A stretch of 64,000 nt of DNA. It comes from Henricia sp. BOLD:AAB3569. Its lineage: Eukaryota; Echinodermata; Asteroidea; Spinulosida; Echinasteridae. The notes beneath the pieces are model-generated. The model did not search any database. It had not been told where the DNA came from and saw nothing but the letters and a program-made list of their open reading frames with translations. A program made the translations under genes and the position numbers. The first letter of the stretch is position 1, and each line of letters starts with the position of its first letter. The stretch spans positions 62,001-126,000 of the forward strand of contig JBBELK010000623.1 in assembly GCA_037783545.1 (NCBI GenBank). The letters are read 5' to 3'. Shown in pieces: positions 11,763 to 23,282 of the stretch.

Positions 11763-13263
11763 ATTTGCCGACGTTTGGACCACACTTTGACCAAATTGCC
11801 GAGCCAAACTGCGGTGCGTTAACGACAGTCCGAATGACTGAGCATGCGCACAACTCAGGAGTACCCCAAAGAGGTGTGTACAGACAGCCACGGTTTGCTT
11901 GAGAGCAGTCAGGAAGCCTCAACCCAGTTTTTTCTAAACTTTGAAATTTCTCTGCCATTTCCCGGCGAAAGTCTGTCTATTTTTTATGACAAGTGCGCAA
12001 TATAGAGAGTTTAGGGCATGCAAAATTTGAAGTTCGTCGGAACATTTTTCGACCTCCAAATTTGCCGACGTTTGGACCACACTTTGACCAAATTGCCGAG
12101 CCAAACTGCGGTGCGTTAACGACAGTCCGAATGACTGAGCATGCGCACAACTCAGGAGTACCCCAAAGAGGTGTGTACAGACAGCCACGGTTTGCGTGAG
12201 AGCAGTCAGGAAGCCTCAACCCAGTTTTTTTCTAAACTTTGAAATTTCTCTGCCATTTCCCGGCGAAAGTCTGTCAATTTTTTATGACAAGTGCGCAATA
12301 TAGAGAGTTTAGGGCATGCAAAATTTGAAGTTCGTCGGAACATTTTTCGACCTCCAAATTTGCCGACGTTTGGACCACACTTTGACCAAATTGCCGAGCC
12401 AAACTGCGGTGCGTTAACGACAGTCCGAATGACTGAGCATGCGCACAACTCAGGAGTACCCCAAAGAGGTGTGTACAGACAGCCACGGTTTGCGTGAGAG
12501 CAGTCAGGAAGCCTCAACCCAGTTTTTTCTAAACTTTGAAATTTCTCTGCCATTTCCCGGCGAAAGTCTGTCAATTTTTTATGACAAGTGCGCAATATAG
12601 AGAGTTTAGGGCATGCAAAATTTGAAGTTCGTCGGAACATTTTTCGACCTCCAAATTTGCCGACGTTTGGACCACACTTTGACCAAATTGCCGAGCCAAA
12701 CTGCGGTGCGTTAACGACAGTCCGAATGACTGAGCATGCGCACAACTCAGGAGTACCCCAAAGAGGTGTGTACAGACAGCCACGGTTTGCGTGAGAGCAG
12801 TCAGGAAGCCTCAACCCAGTTTTTTTTCTAAACTTTGAAATTTCTCTGCCATTTCCCGGCGAAAGTCTGTCAATTTGTTATGACAAGTGCGCAATATAGA
12901 GAGTTTAGGGCATGCAAAATTTGAAGTTCGTCGGAACATTTTTCGACCTCCAAATTTGCCGACGTTTGGACCACACTTTGACCAAATTGCCGAGCCAAAC
13001 TGCGGTGCGTTAACGACAGTCCGAATGACTGAGCATGCGCACAACTCAGGAGTACCCCAAAGAGGTGTGTACAGACAGCCACGGTTTGCGTGAGAGCAGT
13101 CAGGAAGCCTTAACCCAGTTTTTTCTAAACTTTGAAATTTCTCTGCCATTTCCCGGCGAAAGTCTGTCAATTTTTTATGACAAGTGCGCAATATAGAGAG
13201 TTTAGGGCATGCAACATTTGAAGTTCGTCGGAACATTTTTCGACCTCCAAATTTGCCGACGTT
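11763..13263 (+). repeat. 297-bp satellite array, block F (5 monomers)
   Basis: Five monomers between SINE copies 5 and 6. The first has 'ggtttgcttgag' (11892) and 'ctgtctatttttt' (11973). A T8 tract occurs near 12821 and 'caatttgttatg' near 12872. The last monomer has the SINE-associated pair of changes. No gene seen. Confidence 0.97.
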
Positions 13264-13555
13264 GTTGTTGTTGTTGTTGTTGTATGTTTTATGGCATCTT
13301 CGGCAACTATAGGCCCTTTATGCCATCAACTATACGGTTTTAGCTTTAACTATACTATATTATCAACTTGAGATGACGAAGAAGGAGTTGCAGTTTTAGA
13401 AGTGGGAGGAAAACCCCCAGAGAAATGCCCCAGGGGAAAACCCACGCGGTCAAGTAGGGACTGCAAACCCAATCCACATACACGCCCCGGATTCGAACCC
13501 GGGACCCCAGAGGTGAAAGGCGAGGAAAGAACCCGTACGCCAACCCGACCGCCCC
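13264..13555 (-). mobile_element. tRNA-derived SINE, copy 6
   Basis: Same element and insertion point, flanked by the 13-bp repeat at 13251-13263 and 13556-13568. B box 13499-13489 and A box 13542-13532, minus strand. It opens the first 2,090-bp higher-order unit. Confidence 0.93.
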
Positions 13556-15353
13556 ATTTGCCGACGTTTGGACCACACTTTGACCAAATTGCCGAGCCAA
13601 ACTGCGGTGCGTTAACGACAGTCCGAATGACTGAGCATGCGCACAACTCAGGAGTACCCCAAAGAGGTGTGTACAGACAGCCACGGTTTGCTTGAGAGCA
13701 GTCAGGAAGCCTCAACCCAGTTTTTTTCTAAACTTTGAAATTTCTCTGCCATTTCCCGGCGAAAGTCTGTCTATTTTTTATGACAAGTGCGCAATATAGA
13801 GAGTTTAGGGCATGCAAAATTTGAAGTTCGTCGGAACATTTTTCGACCTCCAAATTTGCCGACGTTTGGACCACACTTTGACCAAATTGCCGAGCCAAAC
13901 TGCGGTGCGTTAACGACAGTCCGAATGACTGAGCATGCGCACAACTCAGGAGTACCCCAAAGAGGTGTGTACAGACAGCCACGGTTTGCGTGAGAGCAGT
14001 CATGAAGCCTCAACCCAGTTTTTTCTAAACTTTGAAATTTCTCTGCCATTTCCCGGCGAAAGTCTGTCTATTTTTTATGACAAGTGCGCAATATAGAGAG
14101 TTTAGGGCATGCAAAATTTGAAGTTCGTCGGAACATTTTTCGACCTCCAAATTTGCCGACGTTTGGACCACACTTTGACCAAATTGCCGAGCCAAACTGC
14201 GGTGCGTTAACGACAGTCCGAATGACTGAGCATGCGCACAACTCAGGAGTACCCCAAAGAGGTGTGTACAGACAGCCACGGTTTGCGTGAGAGCAGTCAG
14301 GAAGCCTCAACCCAGTTTTTTTCTAAACTTTGAAATTTCTCTGCCATTTCCCGGCGAAAGTCTGTCAATTTTTTATGACAAGTGCGCAATATAGAGAGTT
14401 TAGGGCATGCAAAATTTGAAGTTCGTCGGAACATTTTTCGACCTCCAAATTTGCCGACGTTTGGACCACACTTTGACCAAATTGCCGAGCCAAACTGCGG
14501 TGCGTTAACGACAGTCCGAATGACTGAGCATGCGCACAACTCAGGAGTACCCCAAAGAGGTGTGTACAGACAGCCACGGTTTGCGTGAGAGCAGTCAGGA
14601 AGCCTCAACCCAGTTTTTTCTAAACTTTGAAATTTCTCTGCCATTTCCCGGCGAAAGTCTGTCAATTTTTTATGACAAGTGCGCAATATAGAGAGTTTAG
14701 GGCATGCAAAATTTGAAGTTCGTCGGAACATTTTTCGACCTCCAAATTTGCCGACGTTTGGACCACACTTTGACCAAATTGCCGAGCCAAACTGCGGTGC
14801 GTTAACGACAGTCCGAATGACTGAGCATGCGCACAACTCAGGAGTACCCCAAAGAGGTGTGTACAGACAGCCACGGTTTGCGTGAGAGCAGTCATGAAGC
14901 CTCAACCCAGTTTTTTCTAAACTTTGAAATTTCTCTGCCATTTCCCGGCGAAAGTCTGTCTATTTTTTATGACAAGTGCGCAATATAGAGAGTTTAGGGC
15001 ATGCAAAATTTGAAGTTCGTCGGAACATTTTTCGACCTCCAAATTTGCCGACGTTTGGACCACACTTTGACCAAATTGCCGAGCCAAACTGCGGTGCGTT
15101 AACGACAGTCCGAATGACTGAGCATGCGCACAACTCAGGAGTACCCCAAAGAGGTGTGTACAGACAGCCACGGTTTGCGTGAGAGCAGTCAGGAAGCCTT
15201 AACCCAGTTTTTTCTAAACTTTGAAATTTCTCTGCCATTTCCCGGCGAAAGTCTGTCAATTTTTTTATGACAAGTGCGCAATATAGAGAGTTTAGGGCAT
15301 GCAACATTTGAAGTTCGTCGGAACATTTTTCGACCTCCAAATTTGCCGACGTT
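13556..15353 (+). repeat. 297-bp satellite array, block G (6 monomers)
   Basis: The satellite part of higher-order unit 1, between SINE copies 6 and 7. The last monomer has one extra T before 'atgacaag' (near 15263), also present 2,090 bp later. No gene seen. Confidence 0.97.
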
Positions 15354-15645
15354 GTTGTTGTTGTTGTTGTTGTATGTTTTATGGCATCTTCGGCAACTAT
15401 AGGCCCTTTATGCCATCAACTATACGGTTTTAGCTTTAACTATACTATATTATCAACTTGAGATGACGAAGAAGGAGTTGCAGTTTTAGAAGTGGGAGGA
15501 AAACCCCCAGAGAAATGCCCCAGGGGAAAACCCACGCGGTCAAGTAGGGACTGCAAACCCAATCCACATACACGCCCCGGATTCGAACCCGGGACCCCAG
15601 AGGTGAAAGGCGAGGAAAGAACCCGTACGCCAACCCGACCGCCCC
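15354..15645 (-). mobile_element. tRNA-derived SINE, copy 7
   Basis: Same element and insertion point, flanked by the 13-bp repeat at 15341-15353 and 15646-15658. B box 15589-15579 and A box 15632-15622, minus strand. I see no difference from copies 6 and 8. Confidence 0.93.
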
Positions 15646-17443
15646 ATTTGCCGACGTTTGGACCACACTTTGACCAAATTGCCGAGCCAAACTGCGGTGC
15701 GTTAACGACAGTCCGAATGACTGAGCATGCGCACAACTCAGGAGTACCCCAAAGAGGTGTGTACAGACAGCCACGGTTTGCTTGAGAGCAGTCAGGAAGC
15801 CTCAACCCAGTTTTTTTCTAAACTTTGAAATTTCTCTGCCATTTCCCGGCGAAAGTCTGTCTATTTTTTATGACAAGTGCGCAATATAGAGAGTTTAGGG
15901 CATGCAAAATTTGAAGTTCGTCGGAACATTTTTCGACCTCCAAATTTGCCGACGTTTGGACCACACTTTGACCAAATTGCCGAGCCAAACTGCGGTGCGT
16001 TAACGACAGTCCGAATGACTGAGCATGCGCACAACTCAGGAGTACCCCAAAGAGGTGTGTACAGACAGCCACGGTTTGCGTGAGAGCAGTCATGAAGCCT
16101 CAACCCAGTTTTTTCTAAACTTTGAAATTTCTCTGCCATTTCCCGGCGAAAGTCTGTCTATTTTTTATGACAAGTGCGCAATATAGAGAGTTTAGGGCAT
16201 GCAAAATTTGAAGTTCGTCGGAACATTTTTCGACCTCCAAATTTGCCGACGTTTGGACCACACTTTGACCAAATTGCCGAGCCAAACTGCGGTGCGTTAA
16301 CGACAGTCCGAATGACTGAGCATGCGCACAACTCAGGAGTACCCCAAAGAGGTGTGTACAGACAGCCACGGTTTGCGTGAGAGCAGTCAGGAAGCCTCAA
16401 CCCAGTTTTTTTCTAAACTTTGAAATTTCTCTGCCATTTCCCGGCGAAAGTCTGTCAATTTTTTATGACAAGTGCGCAATATAGAGAGTTTAGGGCATGC
16501 AAAATTTGAAGTTCGTCGGAACATTTTTCGACCTCCAAATTTGCCGACGTTTGGACCACACTTTGACCAAATTGCCGAGCCAAACTGCGGTGCGTTAACG
16601 ACAGTCCGAATGACTGAGCATGCGCACAACTCAGGAGTACCCCAAAGAGGTGTGTACAGACAGCCACGGTTTGCGTGAGAGCAGTCAGGAAGCCTCAACC
16701 CAGTTTTTTCTAAACTTTGAAATTTCTCTGCCATTTCCCGGCGAAAGTCTGTCAATTTTTTATGACAAGTGCGCAATATAGAGAGTTTAGGGCATGCAAA
16801 ATTTGAAGTTCGTCGGAACATTTTTCGACCTCCAAATTTGCCGACGTTTGGACCACACTTTGACCAAATTGCCGAGCCAAACTGCGGTGCGTTAACGACA
16901 GTCCGAATGACTGAGCATGCGCACAACTCAGGAGTACCCCAAAGAGGTGTGTACAGACAGCCACGGTTTGCGTGAGAGCAGTCATGAAGCCTCAACCCAG
17001 TTTTTTCTAAACTTTGAAATTTCTCTGCCATTTCCCGGCGAAAGTCTGTCTATTTTTTATGACAAGTGCGCAATATAGAGAGTTTAGGGCATGCAAAATT
17101 TGAAGTTCGTCGGAACATTTTTCGACCTCCAAATTTGCCGACGTTTGGACCACACTTTGACCAAATTGCCGAGCCAAACTGCGGTGCGTTAACGACAGTC
17201 CGAATGACTGAGCATGCGCACAACTCAGGAGTACCCCAAAGAGGTGTGTACAGACAGCCACGGTTTGCGTGAGAGCAGTCAGGAAGCCTTAACCCAGTTT
17301 TTTCTAAACTTTGAAATTTCTCTGCCATTTCCCGGCGAAAGTCTGTCAATTTTTTTATGACAAGTGCGCAATATAGAGAGTTTAGGGCATGCAACATTTG
17401 AAGTTCGTCGGAACATTTTTCGACCTCCAAATTTGCCGACGTT
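15646..17443 (+). repeat. 297-bp satellite array, block H (6 monomers)
   Basis: The satellite part of higher-order unit 2, between SINE copies 7 and 8, matching block G base for base as far as I can read. No gene seen. Confidence 0.97.
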
Positions 17444-17735
17444 GTTGTTGTTGTTGTTGTTGTATGTTTTATGGCATCTTCGGCAACTATAGGCCCTTTA
17501 TGCCATCAACTATACGGTTTTAGCTTTAACTATACTATATTATCAACTTGAGATGACGAAGAAGGAGTTGCAGTTTTAGAAGTGGGAGGAAAACCCCCAG
17601 AGAAATGCCCCAGGGGAAAACCCACGCGGTCAAGTAGGGACTGCAAACCCAATCCACATACACGCCCCGGATTCGAACCCGGGACCCCAGAGGTGAAAGG
17701 CGAGGAAAGAACCCGTACGCCAACCCGACCGCCCC
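17444..17735 (-). mobile_element. tRNA-derived SINE, copy 8
   Basis: Same element and insertion point, flanked by the 13-bp repeat at 17431-17443 and 17736-17748. B box 17679-17669 and A box 17722-17712, minus strand. It opens the third 2,090-bp unit. Confidence 0.93.
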
Positions 17736-19379
17736 ATTTGCCGACGTTTGGACCACACTTTGACCAAATTGCCGAGCCAAACTGCGGTGCGTTAACGACA
17801 GTCCGAATGACTGAGCATGCGCACAACTCAGGAGTACCCCAAAGAGGTGTGTACAGACAGCCACGGTTTGCTTGAGAGCAGTCAGGAAGCCTCAACCCAG
17901 TTTTTTTCTAAACTTTGAAATTTCTCTGCCATTTCCCGGCGAAAGTCTGTCTATTTTTTATGACAAGTGCGCAATATAGAGAGTTTAGGGCATGCAAAAT
18001 TTGAAGTTCGTCGGAACATTTTTCGACCTCCAAATTTGCCGACGTTTGGACCACACTTTGACCAAATTGCCGAGCCAAACTGCGGTGCGTTAACGACAGT
18101 CCGAATGACTGAGCATGCGCACAACTCAGGAGTACCCCAAAGAGGTGTGTACAGACAGCCACGGTTTGCGTGAGAGCAGTCATGAAGCCTCAACCCAGTT
18201 TTTTCTAAACTTTGAAATTTCTCTGCCATTTCCCGGCGAAAGTCTGTCTATTTTTTATGACAAGTGCGCAATATAGAGAGTTTAGGGCATGCAAAATTTG
18301 AAGTTCGTCGGAACATTTTTCGACCTCCAAATTTGCCGACGTTTGGACCACACTTTGACCAAATTGCCGAGCCAAACTGCGGTGCGTTAACGACAGTCCG
18401 AATGACTGAGCATGCGCACAACTCAGGAGTACCCCAAAGAGGTGTGTACAGACAGCCACGGTTTGCGTGAGAGCAGTCAGGAAGCCTCAACCCAGTTTTT
18501 TTCTAAACTTTGAAATTTCTCTGCCATTTCCCGGCGAAAGTCTGTCAATTTTTTATGACAAGTGCGCAATATAGAGAGTTTAGGGCATGCAAAATTTGAA
18601 GTTCGTCGGAACATTTTTCGACCTCCAAATTTGCCGACGTTTGGACCACACTTTGACCAAATTGCCGAGCCAAACTGCGGTGCGTTAACGACAGTCCGAA
18701 TGACTGAGCATGCGCACAACTCAGGAGTACCCCAAAGAGGTGTGTACAGACAGCCACGGTTTGCGTGAGAGCAGTCAGGAAGCCTCAACCCAGTTTTTTC
18801 TAAACTTTGAAATTTCTCTGCCATTTCCCGGCGAAAGTCTGTCAATTTTTTATGACAAGTGCGCAATATAGAGAGTTTAGGGCATGCAAAATTTGAAGTT
18901 CGTCGGAACATTTTTCGACCTCCAAATTTGCCGACGTTTGGACCACACTTTGACCAAATTGCCGAGCCAAACTGCGGTGCGTTAACGACAGTCCGAATGA
19001 CTGAGCATGCGCACAACTCAGGAGTACCCCAAAGAGGTGTGTACAGACAGCCACGGTTTGCGTGAGAGCAGTCATGAAGCCTCAACCCAGTTTTTTCTAA
19101 ACTTTGAAATTTCTCTGCCATTTCCCGGCGAAAGTCTGTCTATTTTTTATGACAAGTGCGCAATATAGAGAGTTTAGGGCATGCAAAATTTGAAGTTCGT
19201 CGGAACATTTTTCGACCTCCAAATTTGCCGACGTTTGGACCACACTTTGACCAAATTGCCGAGCCAAACTGCGGTGCGTTAACGACAGTCCGAATGACTG
19301 AGCATGCGCACAACTCAGGAGTACCCCAAAGAGGTGTGTACAGACAGCCACGGTTTGCGTGAGAGCAGTCAGGAAGCCT
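17444..19379 (+). repeat. 2,090-bp higher-order repeat, unit 3 (incomplete)
   Basis: It follows units 1 and 2 mark for mark until about 19,379. There units 1 and 2 read 'gccttaaccc' but this one reads 'gcctcaaccc' and continues into plain monomers instead of a SINE-bearing monomer. The edge of the tandem triplicate is therefore within about one monomer of 19.38 kb. Confidence 0.85.
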
Positions 19380-21019
19380 CAACCCAGTTTTTTTCTAAAC
19401 TTTGAAATTTCTCTGCCATTTCCCGGCGAAAGTCTGTCAATTTTTTATGACAAGTGCGCAATATAGAGAGTTTAGGGCATGCAAAATTTGAAGTTCGTCG
19501 GAACATTTTTCGACCTCCAAATTTGCCGACGTTTGGACCACACTTTGACCAAATTGCCGAGCCAAACTGCGGTGCGTTAACGACAGTCCGAATGACTGAG
19601 CATGCGCACAACTCAGGAGTACCCCAAAGAGGTGTGTACAGACAGCCACGGTTTGCGTGAGAGCAGTCAGGAAGCCTCAACCCAGTTTTTTCTAAACTTT
19701 GAAATTTCTCTGCCATTTCCCGGCGAAAGTCTGTCAATTTTTTATGACAAGTGCGCAATATAGAGAGTTTAGGGCATGCAAAATTTGAAGTTCGTCGGAA
19801 CATTTTTCGACCTCCAAATTTGCCGACGTTTGGACCACACTTTGACCAAATTGCCGAGCCAAACTGCGGTGCGTTAACGACAGTCCGAATGACTGAGCAT
19901 GCGCACAACTCAGGAGTACCCCAAAGAGGTGTGTACAGACAGCCACGGTTTGCGTGAGAGCAGTCAGGAAGCCTCAACCCAGTTTTTTCTAAACTTTGAA
20001 ATTTCTCTGCCATTTCCCGGCGAAAGTCTGTCAATTTTTTGTGACAAGTGCGCAATATAGAGAGTTTAGGGCATGCAAAATTTGAAGTTCGTCGGAACAT
20101 TTTTCGACCTCCAAATTTGCCGACGTTTGGACCACACTTTGACCAAATTGCCGAGCCAAACTGCGGTGCGTTAACGACAGTCCGAATGACTGAGCATGCG
20201 CACAACTCAGGAGTACCCCAAAGAGGTGTGTACAGACAGCCACGGTTTGCGTGAGAGCAGTCAGGAAGCCTCAACCCAGTTTTTTTCTAAACTTTGAAAT
20301 TTCTCTGCCATTTCCCGGCGAAAGTCTGTCAATTTTTTATGACAAGTGCGCAATATAGAGAGTTTAGGGCATGCAAAATTTGAAGTTCGTCGGAACATTT
20401 TTCGACCTCCAAATTTGCCGACGTTTGGACCACACTTTGACCAAATTGCCGAGCCAAACTGCGGTGCGTTAACGACAGTCCGAATGACTGAGCATGCGCA
20501 CAACTCAGGAGTACCCCAAAGAGGTGTGTACAGACAGCCACGGTTTGCGTGAGAGCAGTCAGGAAGCCTCAACCCAGTTTTTTCTAAACTTTGAAATTTC
20601 TCTGCCATTTCCCGGCGAAAGTCTGTCAATTTTTTATGACAAGTGCGCAATATAGAGAGTTTAGGGCATGCAAAATTTGAAGTTCGTCGGAACATTTTTC
20701 GACCTCCAAATTTGCCGACGTTTGGACCACACTTTGACCAAATTGCCGAGCCAAACTGCGGTGCGTTAACGACAGTCCGAATGACTGAGCATGCGCACAA
20801 CTCAGGAGTACCCCAAAGAGGTGTGTACAGACAGCCACGGTTTGCGTGAGAGCAGTCAGGAAGCCTTAACCCAGTTTTTTCTAAACTTTGAAATTTCTCT
20901 GCCATTTCCCGGCGAAAGTCTGTCAATTTTTTATGACAAGTGCGCAATATAGAGAGTTTAGGGCATGCAAAATTTGAAGTTCGTCGGAACATTTTTCGAC
21001 CTCCAAATTTGCCGACGTT
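17736..21019 (+). repeat. 297-bp satellite array, block I (11 monomers)
   Basis: The satellite part of higher-order unit 3 followed by five plain monomers up to SINE copy 9. A 'ttttttgtgac' monomer lies near 20041, as around SINE copies 1 and 2. The last monomer has 'gccttaaccc' (20866) but the ordinary 'gcaaaattt' (20967), unlike the monomers before copies 1-8. No gene seen. Confidence 0.97.
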
Positions 21020-21311
21020 GTTGTTGTTGTTGTTGTTGTATGTTTTATGGCATCTTCGGCAACTATAGGCCCTTTATGCCATCAACTATACGGTTTTAGC
21101 TTTAACTATACTATATTATCAACTTGAGATGACGAAGAAGGAGTTGCAGTTTTAGAAGTGGGAGGAAAACCCCCAGAGAAATGCCCCAGGGGAAAACCCA
21201 CGCGGTCAAGTAGGGACTGCAAACCCAATCCACATACACGCCCCGGATTCGAACCCGGGACCCCAGAGGTGAAAGGCGAGGAAAGAACCCGTACGCCAAC
21301 CCGACCGCCCC
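21020..21311 (-). mobile_element. tRNA-derived SINE, copy 9
   Basis: Same element and insertion point, flanked by the 13-bp repeat at 21007-21019; the right side reads 'atttgccgacgttt' from 21312 and then has a private 'agacc' for 'ggacc' (21326). B box 21255-21245 and A box 21298-21288, minus strand. Its upstream monomer lacks the A-to-C change shared by copies 1-8, so it belongs to an older or separate lineage. It is the last SINE copy in the window. Confidence 0.93.
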
Positions 21312-23282
21312 ATTTGCCGACGTTTAGACCACACTTTGACCAAATTGCCGAGCCAAACTGCGGTGCGTTAACGACAGTCCGAATGACTGAGCATGCGCAC
21401 AACTCAGGAGTACCCCAAAGAGGTGTGTACAGACAGCCACGGTTTGCGTGAGAGCAGTCAGGAAGCCTCAACCCAGTTTTTTCTAAACTTTGAAATTTCT
21501 CTGCCATTTCCCGGCGAAAGTCTGTCAATTTTTTATGACAAGTGCGCAATATAGAGAGTTTAGGGCATGCAAAATTTGAAGTTCGTCGGAAAATTTTTCG
21601 ACCTCCAAATTTGCCGACGTTTGGACCACACTTTGACCAAATTGCCGAGCCAAACTGCGGTGCGTTAACGACAGTCCGAATGACTGAGCATGCGCACAAC
21701 TCAGGAGTACCCCAAAGAGGTGTGTACAGACAGCCACGGTTTGCGTGAGAGCAGTCAGGAAGCCTCAACCCAGTTTTTTCTAAACTTTGAAATTTCTCTG
21801 CCATTTCCCGGCGAAAGTCTGTCTATTTTTTATGACAAGTGCGCAATATAGAGAGTTTAGGGCATGCAAAATTTGAAGTTCGTCGGAACATTTTTCGACC
21901 TCCAAATTTGCCGACGTTTGGACCACACTTTGACCAAATTGCCGAGCCAAACTGCGGTGCGTTAACGACAGTCCGAATGACTGAGCATGCGCACAACTCA
22001 GGAGTACCCCAAAGAGGTGTGTACAGACAGCCACGGTTTGCGTGAGAGCAATCATGAAGCCTCAACCCAGTTTTTTCTAAACTTTGAAATTTCTCTGCCA
22101 TTTCCCGGCGAAAGTCTGTCTATTTTTTATGACAAGTGCGCAATATAGAGAGTTTAGGGCATGCACAATTTGAAGTTCGTCGGAACATTTTTCGACCTCC
22201 AAATTTGCCGACGTTTGGACCACACTTTGACCAAATTGCCGAGCCAAACTGCGGTGCGTTAACGACAGTCCGAATGACTGAGCATGCGCACAACTCAGGA
22301 GTACCCCAAAGAGGTGTGTACAGACAGCCACGGTTTGCGTGAGAGCAGTCAGGAAGCCTCAACCCAGTTTTTTCTAAACTTTGAAATTTCTCTGCCATTT
22401 CCCGGCGAAAGTCTGTCAATTTTTTATGACAAGTGCGCAATATAGAGAGTTTAGGGCATGCAAAATTTGAAGTTCGTCGGAACATTTTTCGACCTCCAAA
22501 TTTGCCGACGTTTGGACCACACTTTGACCAAATTGCCGAGCCAAACTGCGGTGCGTTAACGACAGTCCGAATGACTGAGCATGCGCACAACTCAGGAGTA
22601 CCCCAAAGAGGTGTGTACAGACAGCCACGGTTTGCGTGAGAGCAGTCAGGAAGCCTCAACCCAGTTTTTTTCTAAACTTTGAAATTTCTCTGCCATTTCC
22701 CGGCGAAAGTCTGTCAATTTTTTATGACAAGTGCGCAATATAGAGAGTTTAGGGCATGTAAAATTTGAAGTTCGTCGGAACATTTTTCGACCTCCAAATT
22801 TGCAGACGTTTGGACCACACTTTGACCAAATTGCCGAGCCAAACTGCGGTGCGTTAACGACAGTCCGAATGACTGAGCATGCGCACAACTCAGGAGTACC
22901 CCAAAGAGGTGTGTACAGACTGCCACGGTTTGCGTGAGAGCAGTCAGGAAGCCTCAACCCAGTTTTTTCTAAACTTTGAAATTTCTCTGCCATTTCCCGG
23001 CGAAAGTCTGTCTATTTTTTATGACAAGTGCGCAATATAGAGAGTTTAGGGCATGCAAAATTTGAAGTTCGTCGGAACATTTTTCGACCTCCAAATTTGC
23101 CGACGTTTGGACCACACTTTGACCAAATTGCCGAGCCAAACTGCGGTTCGTTAACGACAGTCCGAATGACTGAGCATGCGCACAACTCAGGAGTACCCCA
23201 AAGAGGTGTGTACAGACAGCCACGGTTTGCGTGAGAGCAGTCAGGAAGCCTCAACCCTGTTTTTTTCTAAACTTTGAAATTT

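Larger units (their letters stand above)
13264..15353 (+). repeat. 2,090-bp higher-order repeat, unit 1
   Basis: Six monomers, the first carrying the SINE. Downstream marks in order: 'ggtttgcttgag' (13685), a T7 tract with 'ctgtctatttttt' (13766), 'cagtcatgaagcc' (13998), T7 (14315), 'cagtcatgaagcc' (14890), 'ctgtctatttttt', then the SINE-associated monomer with 'gccttaaccc' and 'gcaacattt'. Every mark recurs 2,090 bp later. Confidence 0.9.
15354..17443 (+). repeat. 2,090-bp higher-order repeat, unit 2
   Basis: Same length and the same ordered marks as unit 1: 'ggtttgcttgag' at 15775, 'cagtcatgaagcc' at 16088 and 16980, 'gccttaaccc' at about 17287. I find no substitution against unit 1, so the duplication is very recent or the units are being homogenised. 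Confidence 0.9.

Noticed and set aside
1335..21311. Nine separate SINE insertions into a hot spot
   Set aside because: Copies share the same flanking duplication and upstream monomer variants, and they differ by no more than one or two bases, which fits duplication of one insertion much better.
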